Source of the DNA: Pedobacter sp. HDW13
Lineage (GTDB): Bacteria > Bacteroidota > Bacteroidia > Sphingobacteriales > Sphingobacteriaceae
NCBI RefSeq assembly: GCF_011303555.1
Contig: NZ_CP049868.1
Span: forward strand, 2,728,001 to 2,792,000
Length of the DNA stretch: 64,000 bases
Reading direction: 5' to 3'
Shown here piece after piece: positions 43,602-51,773 of the stretch. A model generated the notes under the pieces. It ran no database searches. It was not told where the DNA came from and worked only from the letters and a program-made list of their open reading frames with translations. Position 1 is the stretch's first letter, and every line of letters starts with the position of its first letter. The position numbers were made by a program, and so were the translations under genes.

Positions 43602-45038
43602 TCAGAATTGAAAGTAAATAAACTGTTGTTCTGCCCCGGCGAAAAAGAATATCAGTAAAACCAGGCTGTAATAAATGCCCCATCGAATTGGTTTGGGCCA
43701 GGACAATGCAAACCTGGCAATGGCATATTGTTCCATCCGGCCGTTCCATTCTATTGAAATAAACAACGCCAGCAGTAAGAAAAGTTTAACAGGCAGTATT
43801 TGTGGAAGTGTAAATAACGATCCGGAGCCAATGGCTGATATGATATGGAATGCATGCTGAACAGAATTGGCCCTGAAAAATATCCACGCAAAAACCGTTA
43901 AAGCAAAGGTTAATGCCATGGCTGCAAATTCTTTAAAGTTTGGGAACACTCTTCCCTCTGCAACGGTATCCAGATTTGAGCGGTTTGTGCTGAAAACTAT
44001 TGAAGGCATAATGTACAATGCGTTTAACAATCCCCAGATAATGAAAGTCCAGTTGGCGCCATGCCAAAAACCGCTGACTAAAAAGATAATAAAAGTATTT
44101 CTTACTTTAATCCAGGTGCCACCTTTACTTCCACCCAATGGGATGTATAAATAATCCCTAAACCAGGTAGATAGCGATATGTGCCACCTGCGCCAGAACT
44201 CTGCAATATCTCTCGAGAAATAGGGGAAGGCAAAGTTTCGTAACAACTCTACACCGAACAACCTTGCTGTACCCAGGGCAATATCAGAATAACCTGAAAA
44301 ATCTCCATAAATTTGGAAGGCAAACAGTATGGCGCCCAACAATAGTGTGCTTCCGTTGTATTCGGCAGAGTGGTTGAAAATAGTATTGGCGTAATTGGCG
44401 CATTGATCGGCAATTACAATTTTTTTAAATAAGCCCCATAAAATCTGCCTCAGACCATCAATGGCTTTGCTATAATCGAAATATCTTTCTTTTTTTATCT
44501 GCGGTAAAAGGTGAGTTGCACGCTCAATGGGGCCGGCAACCAATAGCGGAAAAAAGCTCACAAACAGCGAATAATCGATAAAATTCTTTTCGGCCTTTAT
44601 GCGGTTTTTGTAGATGTCGATTACATAAGATAACCCATGGAAGGTATAGAACGATATGCCTACCGGTAAAATTACTTTTAAAGTCCACGGGTTTACCTGC
44701 AGCCCAAAGTTGGCAATGGCCTGCGCAAAAGAGTCGGCAAAGAAATTGTAATATTTAAATACGCCTAAAAAGCCCAGGTTGATGGAAATACTTAACCAAA
44801 ACCAAAATTTTTTAGCCATTTTATTTTTGCTTACAGTCATTTTTAACCCGGTGAAATAATCAAGCAAGGTTGAGAAAATAAGCAGAAACATAAAACGCCA
44901 GTCCCAGCAGGCATAAAAAAAGTAGCTGGCACCTAAAAGGAGTATGTTTTGGGCTTTTAGCCTTTCTTTGCCTAAAAGCCAGTACAGTATAAAAATGATT
45001 GGCAGAAAAACTGCGAAACTAAAAGAATTAAAGAGCAT
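43602..45038 (-). CDS. MBOAT family O-acyltransferase
   Basis: A 478-residue multi-helix enzyme of the membrane-bound O-acyltransferase family, AlgI-like. Conserved pieces include YTFHGLSYVIDIYK, LVAGPIERATHLLPQ, GYSDIALGTARLFG, FWRRWHISLSTWFRDYLYIPLGG and the catalytic-histidine block VSGFWHGANWTFIIWG. It would move acetyl or acyl groups across the inner membrane to a polysaccharide or lipid. The acceptor is unknown; no alginate genes are nearby. Confidence 0.92.
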   Translation of the reverse strand: MLFNSFSFAVFLPIIFILYWLLGKERLKAQNILLLGASYFFYACWDWRFMFLLIFSTLLDYFTGLKMTVSKNKMAKKFWFWLSISINLGFLGVFKYYNFFADSFAQAIANFGLQVNPWTLKVILPVGISFYTFHGLSYVIDIYKNRIKAEKNFIDYSLFVSFFPLLVAGPIERATHLLPQIKKERYFDYSKAIDGLRQILWGLFKKIVIADQCANYANTIFNHSAEYNGSTLLLGAILFAFQIYGDFSGYSDIALGTARLFGVELLRNFAFPYFSRDIAEFWRRWHISLSTWFRDYLYIPLGGSKGGTWIKVRNTFIIFLVSGFWHGANWTFIIWGLLNALYIMPSIVFSTNRSNLDTVAEGRVFPNFKEFAAMALTFALTVFAWIFFRANSVQHAFHIISAIGSGSLFTLPQILPVKLFLLLALFISIEWNGRMEQYAIARFALSWPKPIRWGIYYSLVLLIFFFAGAEQQFIYFQF

Positions 45039-45181
45039 GACGTTTGAATTAATACTTCGTTAAGGAATAAAATTAACGCTTTAAGCCTGCCCGTTTATGC
45101 TACTCTATTAGGTTGTACGCCAATTGTTTAATGTGTAAAGGAAACTGTGAATGCACTTCTAACCCCTGTCTGCTGATTAAA

Positions 45182-45859
45182 CTACCTGTATTTGATAAAA
45201 ATGCCGGTATCGAAAATGGTCCACAGGCAGCTTTTTTGCCCACAAGCTTTTAGGACAGCGTTTGCCCAGGTGTTGCAGGTTTTAAAAATACTGTAACTGC
45301 CTTTTGCCTCGTAAAAGGCGTCACCAATATCGTAATGCATAGTTGTTTTAATATAAATCAAATGCCCTGCCTTATCTTTTTCAAAACTGTTCAGTATATA
45401 ATCAATCAATCGTTTGTATTGTTCACGGCTGATCATGATTTTTTTACAGTCGTTATCTTCACTTATATTTTGATAGTAAGTAGTATGCATGGCTGATGTG
45501 CTTAATCCGGAAATGGCACTGAGTGCGGTACTTAGCTTAAGATCTTCAAAACCAGGTGTTTCGATATAGAATTTTTTATCGCCCCAGCCCACGGCCAGGT
45601 ATTGATAGCTGCTATCTGCTTCTAAAGTATTTTGATAGCTGATTTCTTTCGTCCAGTTTATTTGATTACTAATCGCCGGCATCACAATATCGGTATGTAT
45701 ACCATTAGTCATGATGTAGATGGCAACCTCGGGTTTATTTACTGGTTTAGCGTTTATGGTAATGCGTGATAAACAAAAGGCCAGCAGGAAATAAAATCCG
45801 ATTAAGACAATCAGAAACAGACTAAATCGAGCTGCATGTTTAAGAAACCTTTTATTCAT
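45182..45859 (-). CDS. DUF2459 (TIGR02117) family protein
   Basis: A 225-residue protein with an N-terminal membrane helix (about 11-33) and the DUF2459 pattern: TNGIHTDIVMP, LAVGWGDKKFYIETP, SAMHTTYY and, near the end, KTCNTWANAVLKACG with a conserved Cys and the final WTIFDTGIF. The histidine and cysteine suggest a papain-like NlpC/P60-type fold, but activity is unknown. It lies alone, with a good promoter upstream. Confidence 0.82.
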   Translation of the reverse strand: MNKRFLKHAARFSLFLIVLIGFYFLLAFCLSRITINAKPVNKPEVAIYIMTNGIHTDIVMPAISNQINWTKEISYQNTLEADSSYQYLAVGWGDKKFYIETPGFEDLKLSTALSAISGLSTSAMHTTYYQNISEDNDCKKIMISREQYKRLIDYILNSFEKDKAGHLIYIKTTMHYDIGDAFYEAKGSYSIFKTCNTWANAVLKACGQKSCLWTIFDTGIFIKYR

Positions 45860-45889
45860 TTACTTAGATTCGAAAATTTATCCTTAATA

Positions 45890-45922
45890 CAAAATTAAGC
45901 TTTAGGGTAACCCAAATGGCAA
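45890..45922 (-). promoter_or_regulatory. Promoter of the DUF2459 gene
   Basis: On the minus strand TAATTTTG (45897-45890) with TTG at 45922-45920 (22-base spacing) or TTTG at 45916-45913 (15). The ATG is 31 bases downstream. Confidence 0.5.
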
Positions 45923-46008
45923 GGTTTAAACATAGATATCAATTTTATTGATGTGTTTATCGAAAAACATGATTTTTTATGCACATGCCGTATCGTTACC
46001 TTCACTTT

Positions 46009-46461
46009 ATGATTAAAGGACTATTTGAAACACACATTTATGTAGAAAACCTGGAAAGATCTATCGATTTCTACAGCCAGACACTAGGTTTAAGCCAATG
46101 CCATTACGAAGCTGAACGACGGATTGCCTTTTTCTGGATTGGCGAGCCTAAAGGAGCCATGTTGGGAATTTGGGAAAAACCAAAGCAAGAGATCGATATC
46201 AGACATTTTGCATTTAGGTGTGAGGTAGCTGATGTGCTCAATAAATCAGTTAGCTTTTTAGAGGAGCACAACCTGAAACCGTATAATTTTTTAAAAAGTG
46301 ACAATGTGGTTCCAATGGTGTTTGCATGGATGCCTGCAATAGCCATTTATTTTAACGACCCGGATGGCCATGCATTAGAGTTTATTGCCATTTTACCTGG
46401 TAAGGGACGGCCAGAGCTGGGCGTTATTACTTATGAAAACTGGTTGATGGTATATCAATAA
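46009..46461 (+). CDS. VOC family (glyoxalase/dioxygenase fold) protein
   Basis: A 150-residue vicinal oxygen chelate protein. It opens with KGLFETHIYVENLERSIDFY and carries the second half DGHALEFIAILPG, giving the usual metal positions H (ETHIYV), H (DIRHFAF) and E (ALEFI). Related proteins include glyoxalases and fosfomycin-resistance-type enzymes; the substrate is not visible. ATG 46009 fits the family start; an upstream ATG at 45979 adds ten residues. Its end overlaps the convergent caspase gene by 7 bases. Confidence 0.82.
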   Translation: MIKGLFETHIYVENLERSIDFYSQTLGLSQCHYEAERRIAFFWIGEPKGAMLGIWEKPKQEIDIRHFAFRCEVADVLNKSVSFLEEHNLKPYNFLKSDNVVPMVFAWMPAIAIYFNDPDGHALEFIAILPGKGRPELGVITYENWLMVYQ

Positions 46462-48230
46462 CTAATCTTTTTGGCATACATATTAATCCACCGGGTACCT
46501 TTACTCCGTATAGCATCGTAAGTAATTTGTTGTATCTCATTTGTAAGCGCAGTTAACGCCAATCTATTTAGCAATAAGCGTGGGGCTGTTGCACGGTAAC
46601 CATAAAAACGAATGCGGCTAATTGCTCCCGAACTGTTATCTGGTGGCAGCGGCTCATGGTAGGTAAAAACAAAACGGGGTGTTTTATTATCGTTAGAAAC
46701 AACTGCATAATTTAAATAGAGCACCAGGTTTGCCTCTTGTGGCGAATTTACTAATTGTATACTTTGTTCCTTTTCCAGCTTTGTTGTTATAGCATTCGCC
46801 AGATCTTTTGGGATAGACATTAGCACATAAAACCTACCCCGTTTGGCCATCGGAGAGATTTCTCGATGTGGATTTAGCTGGTTGGTGTATAAAAAGGTTG
46901 AGCTGCTAATGTCAAAAGTCCAGTTAAAATAATCCTGGTAGCCTTTATTTTTAGTGTAAGGCAATATTTCTCTTTTGAATATACTTGTAAATTCTGCCGA
47001 ATTAAGGTTCGAAGCAGGAATAAAAATTTTAAGTAAAGGAGCTGAAATTCTGTAGGGATCTGACCGCACAAATACATCTCCTTTTTTAACTATTAAAGCC
47101 GGATTTATTGTAGCTATTGAGCTATCGGCAAACACTTTTAAAATTGTAAGGCTAATTTTATTGTCTTTTGATTTAAAAACATTCCCGAAGGCGATTTCAT
47201 CATTGTAGCCAGCATTAAGTGTAATTGTACTGCTGCCGATGTTTATGCAACTTGCCATAAACGAAGGAGTAACTTTTTGCAAGGGTAAGCCAATAAAATT
47301 GGTGTACCTTCTTAAACTATCGAAATGATAAGTTGGGTCTTGTTGCAAACGTTGCTTAATGTCGACCTCGTTTGTTATCCTGGATATCACTTCTGAAAAA
47401 GACAGGTCTACCTTAGTCCTTTCGAAAACGCTGATCAACGATTTGGTAAATGCACCATGCGACCGGCCCGATTCGTCATAAATTTCCAGCGCCTTTTCTG
47501 CATTTGTACAGGCCGAAAGTGAGGCAAAACGTGAGTTTTGGGTTTCTGATGGTCGCGGAATGTTGGCTGTATCGGCAATTGTTAGCGTAGTAGTCATATC
47601 AAAGGGGATGCTTCCGCGCGGAACATCCTTATTTCCCTCAATTTCGTTGTAACGATAACCATTGTGCATAGGTGGAGCCTCTTTACCCATGGCAATATTT
47701 CCGCTATAACAGCAATCGAATAGGGTGGTAAGGATTAATTTTTTTTCTACGAAGCGGTTAAACAAGATCTTTAAGGTATTGTCTTTTACCAAACATCCGT
47801 GGTTGGGTGCATAAAGGTTGCTCATGCAAATGGCTTGACTGTACCCCAGTTTGAAAGGGTTTTTTAAGGTTGCCGGATTATCGATGTAAACCCCATGACC
47901 ACAAAAAAAGAAAACTACCGCATCACCTGCTTTGCCTTTATCCAATATCTCGAGCATTGCATCCGTCATGTTTTTTTCGGTAGCTGCAGCATTTAACAGC
48001 ATGGTAATATTTTCTTTTGGAAAACTGAAACGGTTTAAAAGCAGTGATTTTATACTTAATGCATCGTTTACGCAACCTTTAAGGTTATGCCTGTTACTTT
48101 TTACTCCCGGAGCATCAAAATATTCATTTATACCTATAATAACGGCATATTTATTTTGGGCTCCACTATTTAGCGGTAAAAAGAAAATGAAAAATATTAT
48201 TATGATCAGGAACTTGCGCATATCATTCAT
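46455..48230 (-). CDS. Exported caspase-like (C14) protease
   Basis: A 591-residue protein with a Sec signal peptide (to about 25, NSGAQ) and a caspase/metacaspase p20-like domain (about 28-290): AVIIGINEY, catalytic histidine H112 in FFCGHGVY, catalytic cysteine C174 in TLFDCCYSGN, and the SLSACTNAEKALE and HGAFTKSL blocks. The rest (about 330-590) is a beta-rich part with no recognised domain. The signal peptide puts the protease outside the cytoplasm. It is divergent, with only 33 bases between, from a TPR protein gene, a frequent companion of caspase-like proteins. Confidence 0.88.
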   Translation of the reverse strand: MNDMRKFLIIIIFFIFFLPLNSGAQNKYAVIIGINEYFDAPGVKSNRHNLKGCVNDALSIKSLLLNRFSFPKENITMLLNAAATEKNMTDAMLEILDKGKAGDAVVFFFCGHGVYIDNPATLKNPFKLGYSQAICMSNLYAPNHGCLVKDNTLKILFNRFVEKKLILTTLFDCCYSGNIAMGKEAPPMHNGYRYNEIEGNKDVPRGSIPFDMTTTLTIADTANIPRPSETQNSRFASLSACTNAEKALEIYDESGRSHGAFTKSLISVFERTKVDLSFSEVISRITNEVDIKQRLQQDPTYHFDSLRRYTNFIGLPLQKVTPSFMASCINIGSSTITLNAGYNDEIAFGNVFKSKDNKISLTILKVFADSSIATINPALIVKKGDVFVRSDPYRISAPLLKIFIPASNLNSAEFTSIFKREILPYTKNKGYQDYFNWTFDISSSTFLYTNQLNPHREISPMAKRGRFYVLMSIPKDLANAITTKLEKEQSIQLVNSPQEANLVLYLNYAVVSNDNKTPRFVFTYHEPLPPDNSSGAISRIRFYGYRATAPRLLLNRLALTALTNEIQQITYDAIRSKGTRWINMYAKKISY

Positions 48231-48263
48231 TTTTGATTAAATTTAGTTTTTAAATAGCTGATA

Positions 48264-49637
48264 ATGAAAGAAGTAACTATTTTTTGTGCAGTATTCTTTA
48301 CATGTTTTACAGTTTTTGCACAAACCAGGGAAGTAGATAGTTTATATGAAAATTTATCCTATCAGAAAACAGATACCGGCAGAGTTATTGCACTTTATAA
48401 CCTCAGTTATTATTACCACAAGTACAAGCCCGATTCTGCCATGTTGCTGGCAAAACAGGCTTTTGATCTATCTAAAAAGATCAAATTTTTAAGGGGCGAA
48501 TCGTGGGCTTTAAACAGTATTGCAAATGCTTTTCATTCTTTGCATAATTACCCAAAGGCGATAGAATATTTTATTGCGCAGATAAAAATTGAAGAAAAAA
48601 GGGCTATACCAGAAAATATTGGGAGTGCTTACCTCAGTATTGCACTGGTTTATAACAGCGAAAAAGAAGTAAAAAAAGCTTTGTTTTATGCCTTCAGGGC
48701 CGATTCTATTGCGAAGGCCAATAAACTGCCCGAACTTGCATTATATGCCAAGCTCAATATTGGAGATATTTATGAGAAAGCAGATAGCCTCTCATCAGCC
48801 ATGGTATACACGCAAAATGCCTATGAGTTATCGCTGCTTCAAAAAAACGGACTAATAACGGGAACTTCCTTAAATAATTTAGGCAACATTTACATTAAGC
48901 GGGCCGATTTTGCACAGGCCTTTACTTATTATAAACGAAGTATTCCATATTTAACGGCAGTTGAAGATTATAATACACTGGCCGAATGTAATTTAGGCTT
49001 AGCCAAAATTTACCGCGAGCAGGACAAAATAGATTCTGCTATTTATTATGCGCGCTATGTGTATCAACTGGCCAGTAAAAATGAATTTTTAGCCAGAGCT
49101 GTAGATGCAAGTGCATTTTTGGTGCAGCTTTATAAAAGCGAGGGTAAGATCGATAGCGCATTTGCTTATCAGGAAACGATGATTAACCTTTCTGATACGA
49201 TTGATAGTAAAGAACGGGCAAAAGAAGTGCAAAGCATTACCATTGCCGAAGAAATGCGCCAAAAAGAAATTGTGGAAGCCCGGGAAAAAGAAGCTGAAGA
49301 AAGGAAACAGAAATTGCAGCTGCTTGCCATTGGCATTCTCATCCCCATCTTCTTTTTCATCAGTATATTTTTGAGCAGAAGAAAAGTAAACAAAAAACTG
49401 ATCGAATTTTCGGGTATTGTTTCACTGCTAATGCTATTCGAATACCTTACACTGTTTATTCATCCCTTTGTTGCCGAAAAATCGCACCACTCGCCACTGA
49501 TCGAAATTGTAGTTTTTGTGGTTATTGCATCCTTACTTACACCGGCTCACCATAAAGTGGAGCACTGGCTGATTAATAAGCTGAGTAAAATACGAGAATA
49601 CCATCAGCAAATAAGGCAACTTAAAAACAATGACTAA
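48264..49637 (+). CDS. TPR-repeat membrane protein, divergent from the caspase gene
   Basis: A 457-residue protein with a signal peptide (to about 20), TPR repeats over about 30-310 (LGNIYIKRADFAQAFTYYKR is a good unit), a charged coiled-coil stretch (EMRQKEIVEAREKEAEERKQ), then three membrane helices near 350-440 and a short tail (LINKLSKIREYHQQIRQL). The layout resembles sensor kinases that lack the kinase domain. Its gene shares a 33-base head-to-head region with the caspase-like protease, so the two are probably co-regulated and may interact through the TPRs. Confidence 0.82.
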   Translation: MKEVTIFCAVFFTCFTVFAQTREVDSLYENLSYQKTDTGRVIALYNLSYYYHKYKPDSAMLLAKQAFDLSKKIKFLRGESWALNSIANAFHSLHNYPKAIEYFIAQIKIEEKRAIPENIGSAYLSIALVYNSEKEVKKALFYAFRADSIAKANKLPELALYAKLNIGDIYEKADSLSSAMVYTQNAYELSLLQKNGLITGTSLNNLGNIYIKRADFAQAFTYYKRSIPYLTAVEDYNTLAECNLGLAKIYREQDKIDSAIYYARYVYQLASKNEFLARAVDASAFLVQLYKSEGKIDSAFAYQETMINLSDTIDSKERAKEVQSITIAEEMRQKEIVEAREKEAEERKQKLQLLAIGILIPIFFFISIFLSRRKVNKKLIEFSGIVSLLMLFEYLTLFIHPFVAEKSHHSPLIEIVVFVVIASLLTPAHHKVEHWLINKLSKIREYHQQIRQLKNND

Positions 49638-49655
49638 ATAACCAGGATTAGCTAC

Positions 49656-49883
49656 TTATTTTTTTGGAGGTGGGGCTTGACCGTTCCTTCCGCCTGTATC
49701 GGTAGAATCTTTCATTTTTGAGGATGACATTACTTTTGTGCTATCTACAACCATTGTATCGGTTGTTTTTACGATAGTTGTGTCGGTAGTGGTTTCGATT
49801 TTCTTTTCATTGTTGCAGCTTTGCAGTGATAATGCCGATCCGAGTGAAACAACAATTGCCCCGGTTAAAATTATTTTTTTCAT
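49656..49883 (-). CDS. Small lipoprotein of low complexity
   Basis: A 75-residue protein with a lipoprotein signal (ALSLQSC, Cys23) and a short tail dominated by Thr, Ser, Lys and Asp (TTTDTTIVKTTDTMVVDS), ending in GGRNGQAPPPKK. No domain is recognised. It is convergent with the TPR gene (18-base gap). Such tiny Thr-rich lipoproteins are frequent in Bacteroidota; function unknown. Confidence 0.7.
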   Translation of the reverse strand: MKKIILTGAIVVSLGSALSLQSCNNEKKIETTTDTTIVKTTDTMVVDSTKVMSSSKMKDSTDTGGRNGQAPPPKK

Positions 49884-50110
49884 CTGGTTTGAGTTAAGTT
49901 TTCTGAAAGTTACAGCTTAAAATTTGCTTAGTAAATGGTTGTAAATCATTTTGTTGAAATGTGTAAACTATTTTTGCCGACTTACAAAGCAGTATTAAGC
50001 TTAAAATGGTTTATTACAGCTACTGCTATGTATAAAGCAATTTGAGCCGTATCGGCAGATTTTAGAAATTATATCGATATTAGATCCAAAGCTATTTAAC
50101 CTCCTTAACC

Positions 50111-50698
50111 ATGCAAGAAATAGATGTTGTTGCGTATGCCTTTTCTCAATTTGCTAAAATGGACAGTGCGGCCTTCGAACTATCAAAACTCAACTGGAAA
50201 ATAAAACGATATAAAAAAGGCGAATTTTACAATGAGCATAGAACAGTTTGCAAATTTCTGGGCTTTATAATAGATGGTGTATTCCGTTCTTATGTGGTTG
50301 ACGAAAAAAGTGGTGAAGAAAAAAATGTATTTCTCTATTCGGGCAATCAGTTTGTAGTCACTTTTAAAAGTTTTATTAATCAGCAACCCTGCGATTACCA
50401 CACGCAGGCCATGACCGATGCATTGGTCGTATATATCCACATTGATGATTTACTACAGCTTTACCAGCAGTCGCACCAGTGGGAAACCTTTGGGAGGCTT
50501 TTGGCACAAGAAGCTTTTAATATTGCCATGGATAGGGCAGAGAGTTTTGTGTTTAAAACGCCCGAGCAGCGTTATCTTGATCTGATTAAGTACCACCCAC
50601 AGATTTTTAACAATATTCCGCTCTATCACATTTCTTCTTATTTAGGCATTCAGGGGCCATCATTAAGCAGGATAAGAAAAAGACTTACCGGTAAATAA
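50111..50698 (+). CDS. Crp/Fnr family transcriptional regulator, second copy
   Basis: A 195-residue paralogue of the regulator at 34889-35476, same length and the same HTH ending (LYHISSYLGIQGPSLSRIRKRL). The barrel (KRYKKGEFYNEHRTVCKFLGFIIDGVF) lacks obvious cAMP ligands. It is followed 76 bases later by an alpha/beta hydrolase gene in the same direction, its most likely target. The 227-base gap upstream (49884-50110) holds nothing recognisable. Confidence 0.88.
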   Translation: MQEIDVVAYAFSQFAKMDSAAFELSKLNWKIKRYKKGEFYNEHRTVCKFLGFIIDGVFRSYVVDEKSGEEKNVFLYSGNQFVVTFKSFINQQPCDYHTQAMTDALVVYIHIDDLLQLYQQSHQWETFGRLLAQEAFNIAMDRAESFVFKTPEQRYLDLIKYHPQIFNNIPLYHISSYLGIQGPSLSRIRKRLTGK

Positions 50699-50774
50699 CG
50701 ATTTTAACCTGGGTTAAAATTATTGCTGTTTTTAAGGCGGAGATTTGAGGTGTCAAATTAAAACTAAAAACAAC

Positions 50775-51554
50775 ATGAAAACTTTAAAATCAAAAACAAT
50801 CGTATTGGTACATGGTCTGTTTGTAAACAACAAAAGCTGGGAAAACTGGAAAACTTTCTTCGAAACCAAAGGGTACACCGTTTATGCACCTGCCAATCCA
50901 TCTCATAACGGCAATCCCGAAGCGTTAAGAAAAAACATCGACCCTAATTTAACCCAGGTAAATTTTGTTGATGTGGTAAATAACCTCGTTCAGTTTATAG
51001 ATGCCTTACCCGAACAACCAATTCTGATTGGCCATTCCTTAGGCGGTTTAACTGTTCAGAAATTAATGGACCTCGGTAAAGGCGAAGCAGGCGTAATGAT
51101 TGATGGCGCTCCTCCACAAGGTGTTATTCCATACGAATGGAGTTTTTGGAAATCTAATTTTACAGTGGTTAACCCATTTAAAGGCAACTCCGTTTTTATG
51201 CCAACTAAAGCCTGGTTTCATTATACATTTGGTAATACCTTGCCAAGAGTAGAATCGGATAAAGTATTTGATGAATTTGTAGTTCCCGAAAGCAGGGCAA
51301 TTGCCTGGGGAACATTAAAAAGCTATGCTAAAATTGATTTTAAAAAGGCCCATCAGCCACTGTTATTCATTGCCGGCGAGAAAGATCATATTATGCCAGC
51401 CAGTTTAAATAAACGAAACTATGAAGCCTATAAAAACCAGGATAGCCATAGGGTAACTGATTTTAAAATGTTTAACGGCAGGAGCCATTTTATTTGTGGT
51501 GAGGAGGGCTGGGAAGAAGTAGCAACCTATATTTACAATTGGATTAAAAACTAG
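50775..51554 (+). CDS. Alpha/beta hydrolase
   Basis: A 259-residue cytoplasmic hydrolase. It shows the oxyanion VLVHGLFVN block, the nucleophile elbow LIGHSLGGLTVQ, an acid in AGEKDHIMPAS and the histidine in GRSHFICGEEGWEE. Family resemblance is to the broad esterase/haloperoxidase-like alpha/beta hydrolases; the substrate is unknown. ATG 50775 is preferred to a TTG at 50745. It follows the Crp/Fnr gene, suggesting a regulator-target pair. Confidence 0.85.
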   Translation: MKTLKSKTIVLVHGLFVNNKSWENWKTFFETKGYTVYAPANPSHNGNPEALRKNIDPNLTQVNFVDVVNNLVQFIDALPEQPILIGHSLGGLTVQKLMDLGKGEAGVMIDGAPPQGVIPYEWSFWKSNFTVVNPFKGNSVFMPTKAWFHYTFGNTLPRVESDKVFDEFVVPESRAIAWGTLKSYAKIDFKKAHQPLLFIAGEKDHIMPASLNKRNYEAYKNQDSHRVTDFKMFNGRSHFICGEEGWEEVATYIYNWIKN

Positions 51555-51721
51555 TTGTCTGCTGGTTTATATTCCGAAAGCTGGGGTTGAAATGAAAATT
51601 CGAGATAGTGGCTAGAGTGCTTTGTGCTCAACCAGGTAAGGTCATGAGCAGAGCGCTTGCCTTCTGATTAAAAATGAGCCAATTACAACATTATCTTCTT
51701 ATTAAATAGTGGCTTGTATAG

Positions 51722-51751
51722 TTGAAAATCCATTTCTAAACACTATCTTTG
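51722..51751 (+). promoter_or_regulatory. Promoter of typA
   Basis: TTG (51722-51724), 19 bases, TATCTTTG (51744-51751). A GCGCC/GGCGC inverted repeat (51751-51755 with 51764-51768) overlaps the -7 box and probable start site; the ATG is at 51774. The remaining gap 51555-51721 shows nothing recognisable. Confidence 0.6.
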
Positions 51752-51773
51752 CGCCAAATTTGAGGCGCATTTT

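Noticed and set aside
43600..43749. Longer N-terminus for the SGNH-like protein
   Set aside because: The added residues lie inside the MBOAT gene in another frame and would displace the clear membrane anchor; ATG 43599 gives tight coupling.
51751..51768. Hairpin before typA as a riboswitch or attenuator
   Set aside because: It overlaps the -7 element and likely start site, so most of it would not be in the RNA; the loop region is too short for an aptamer.
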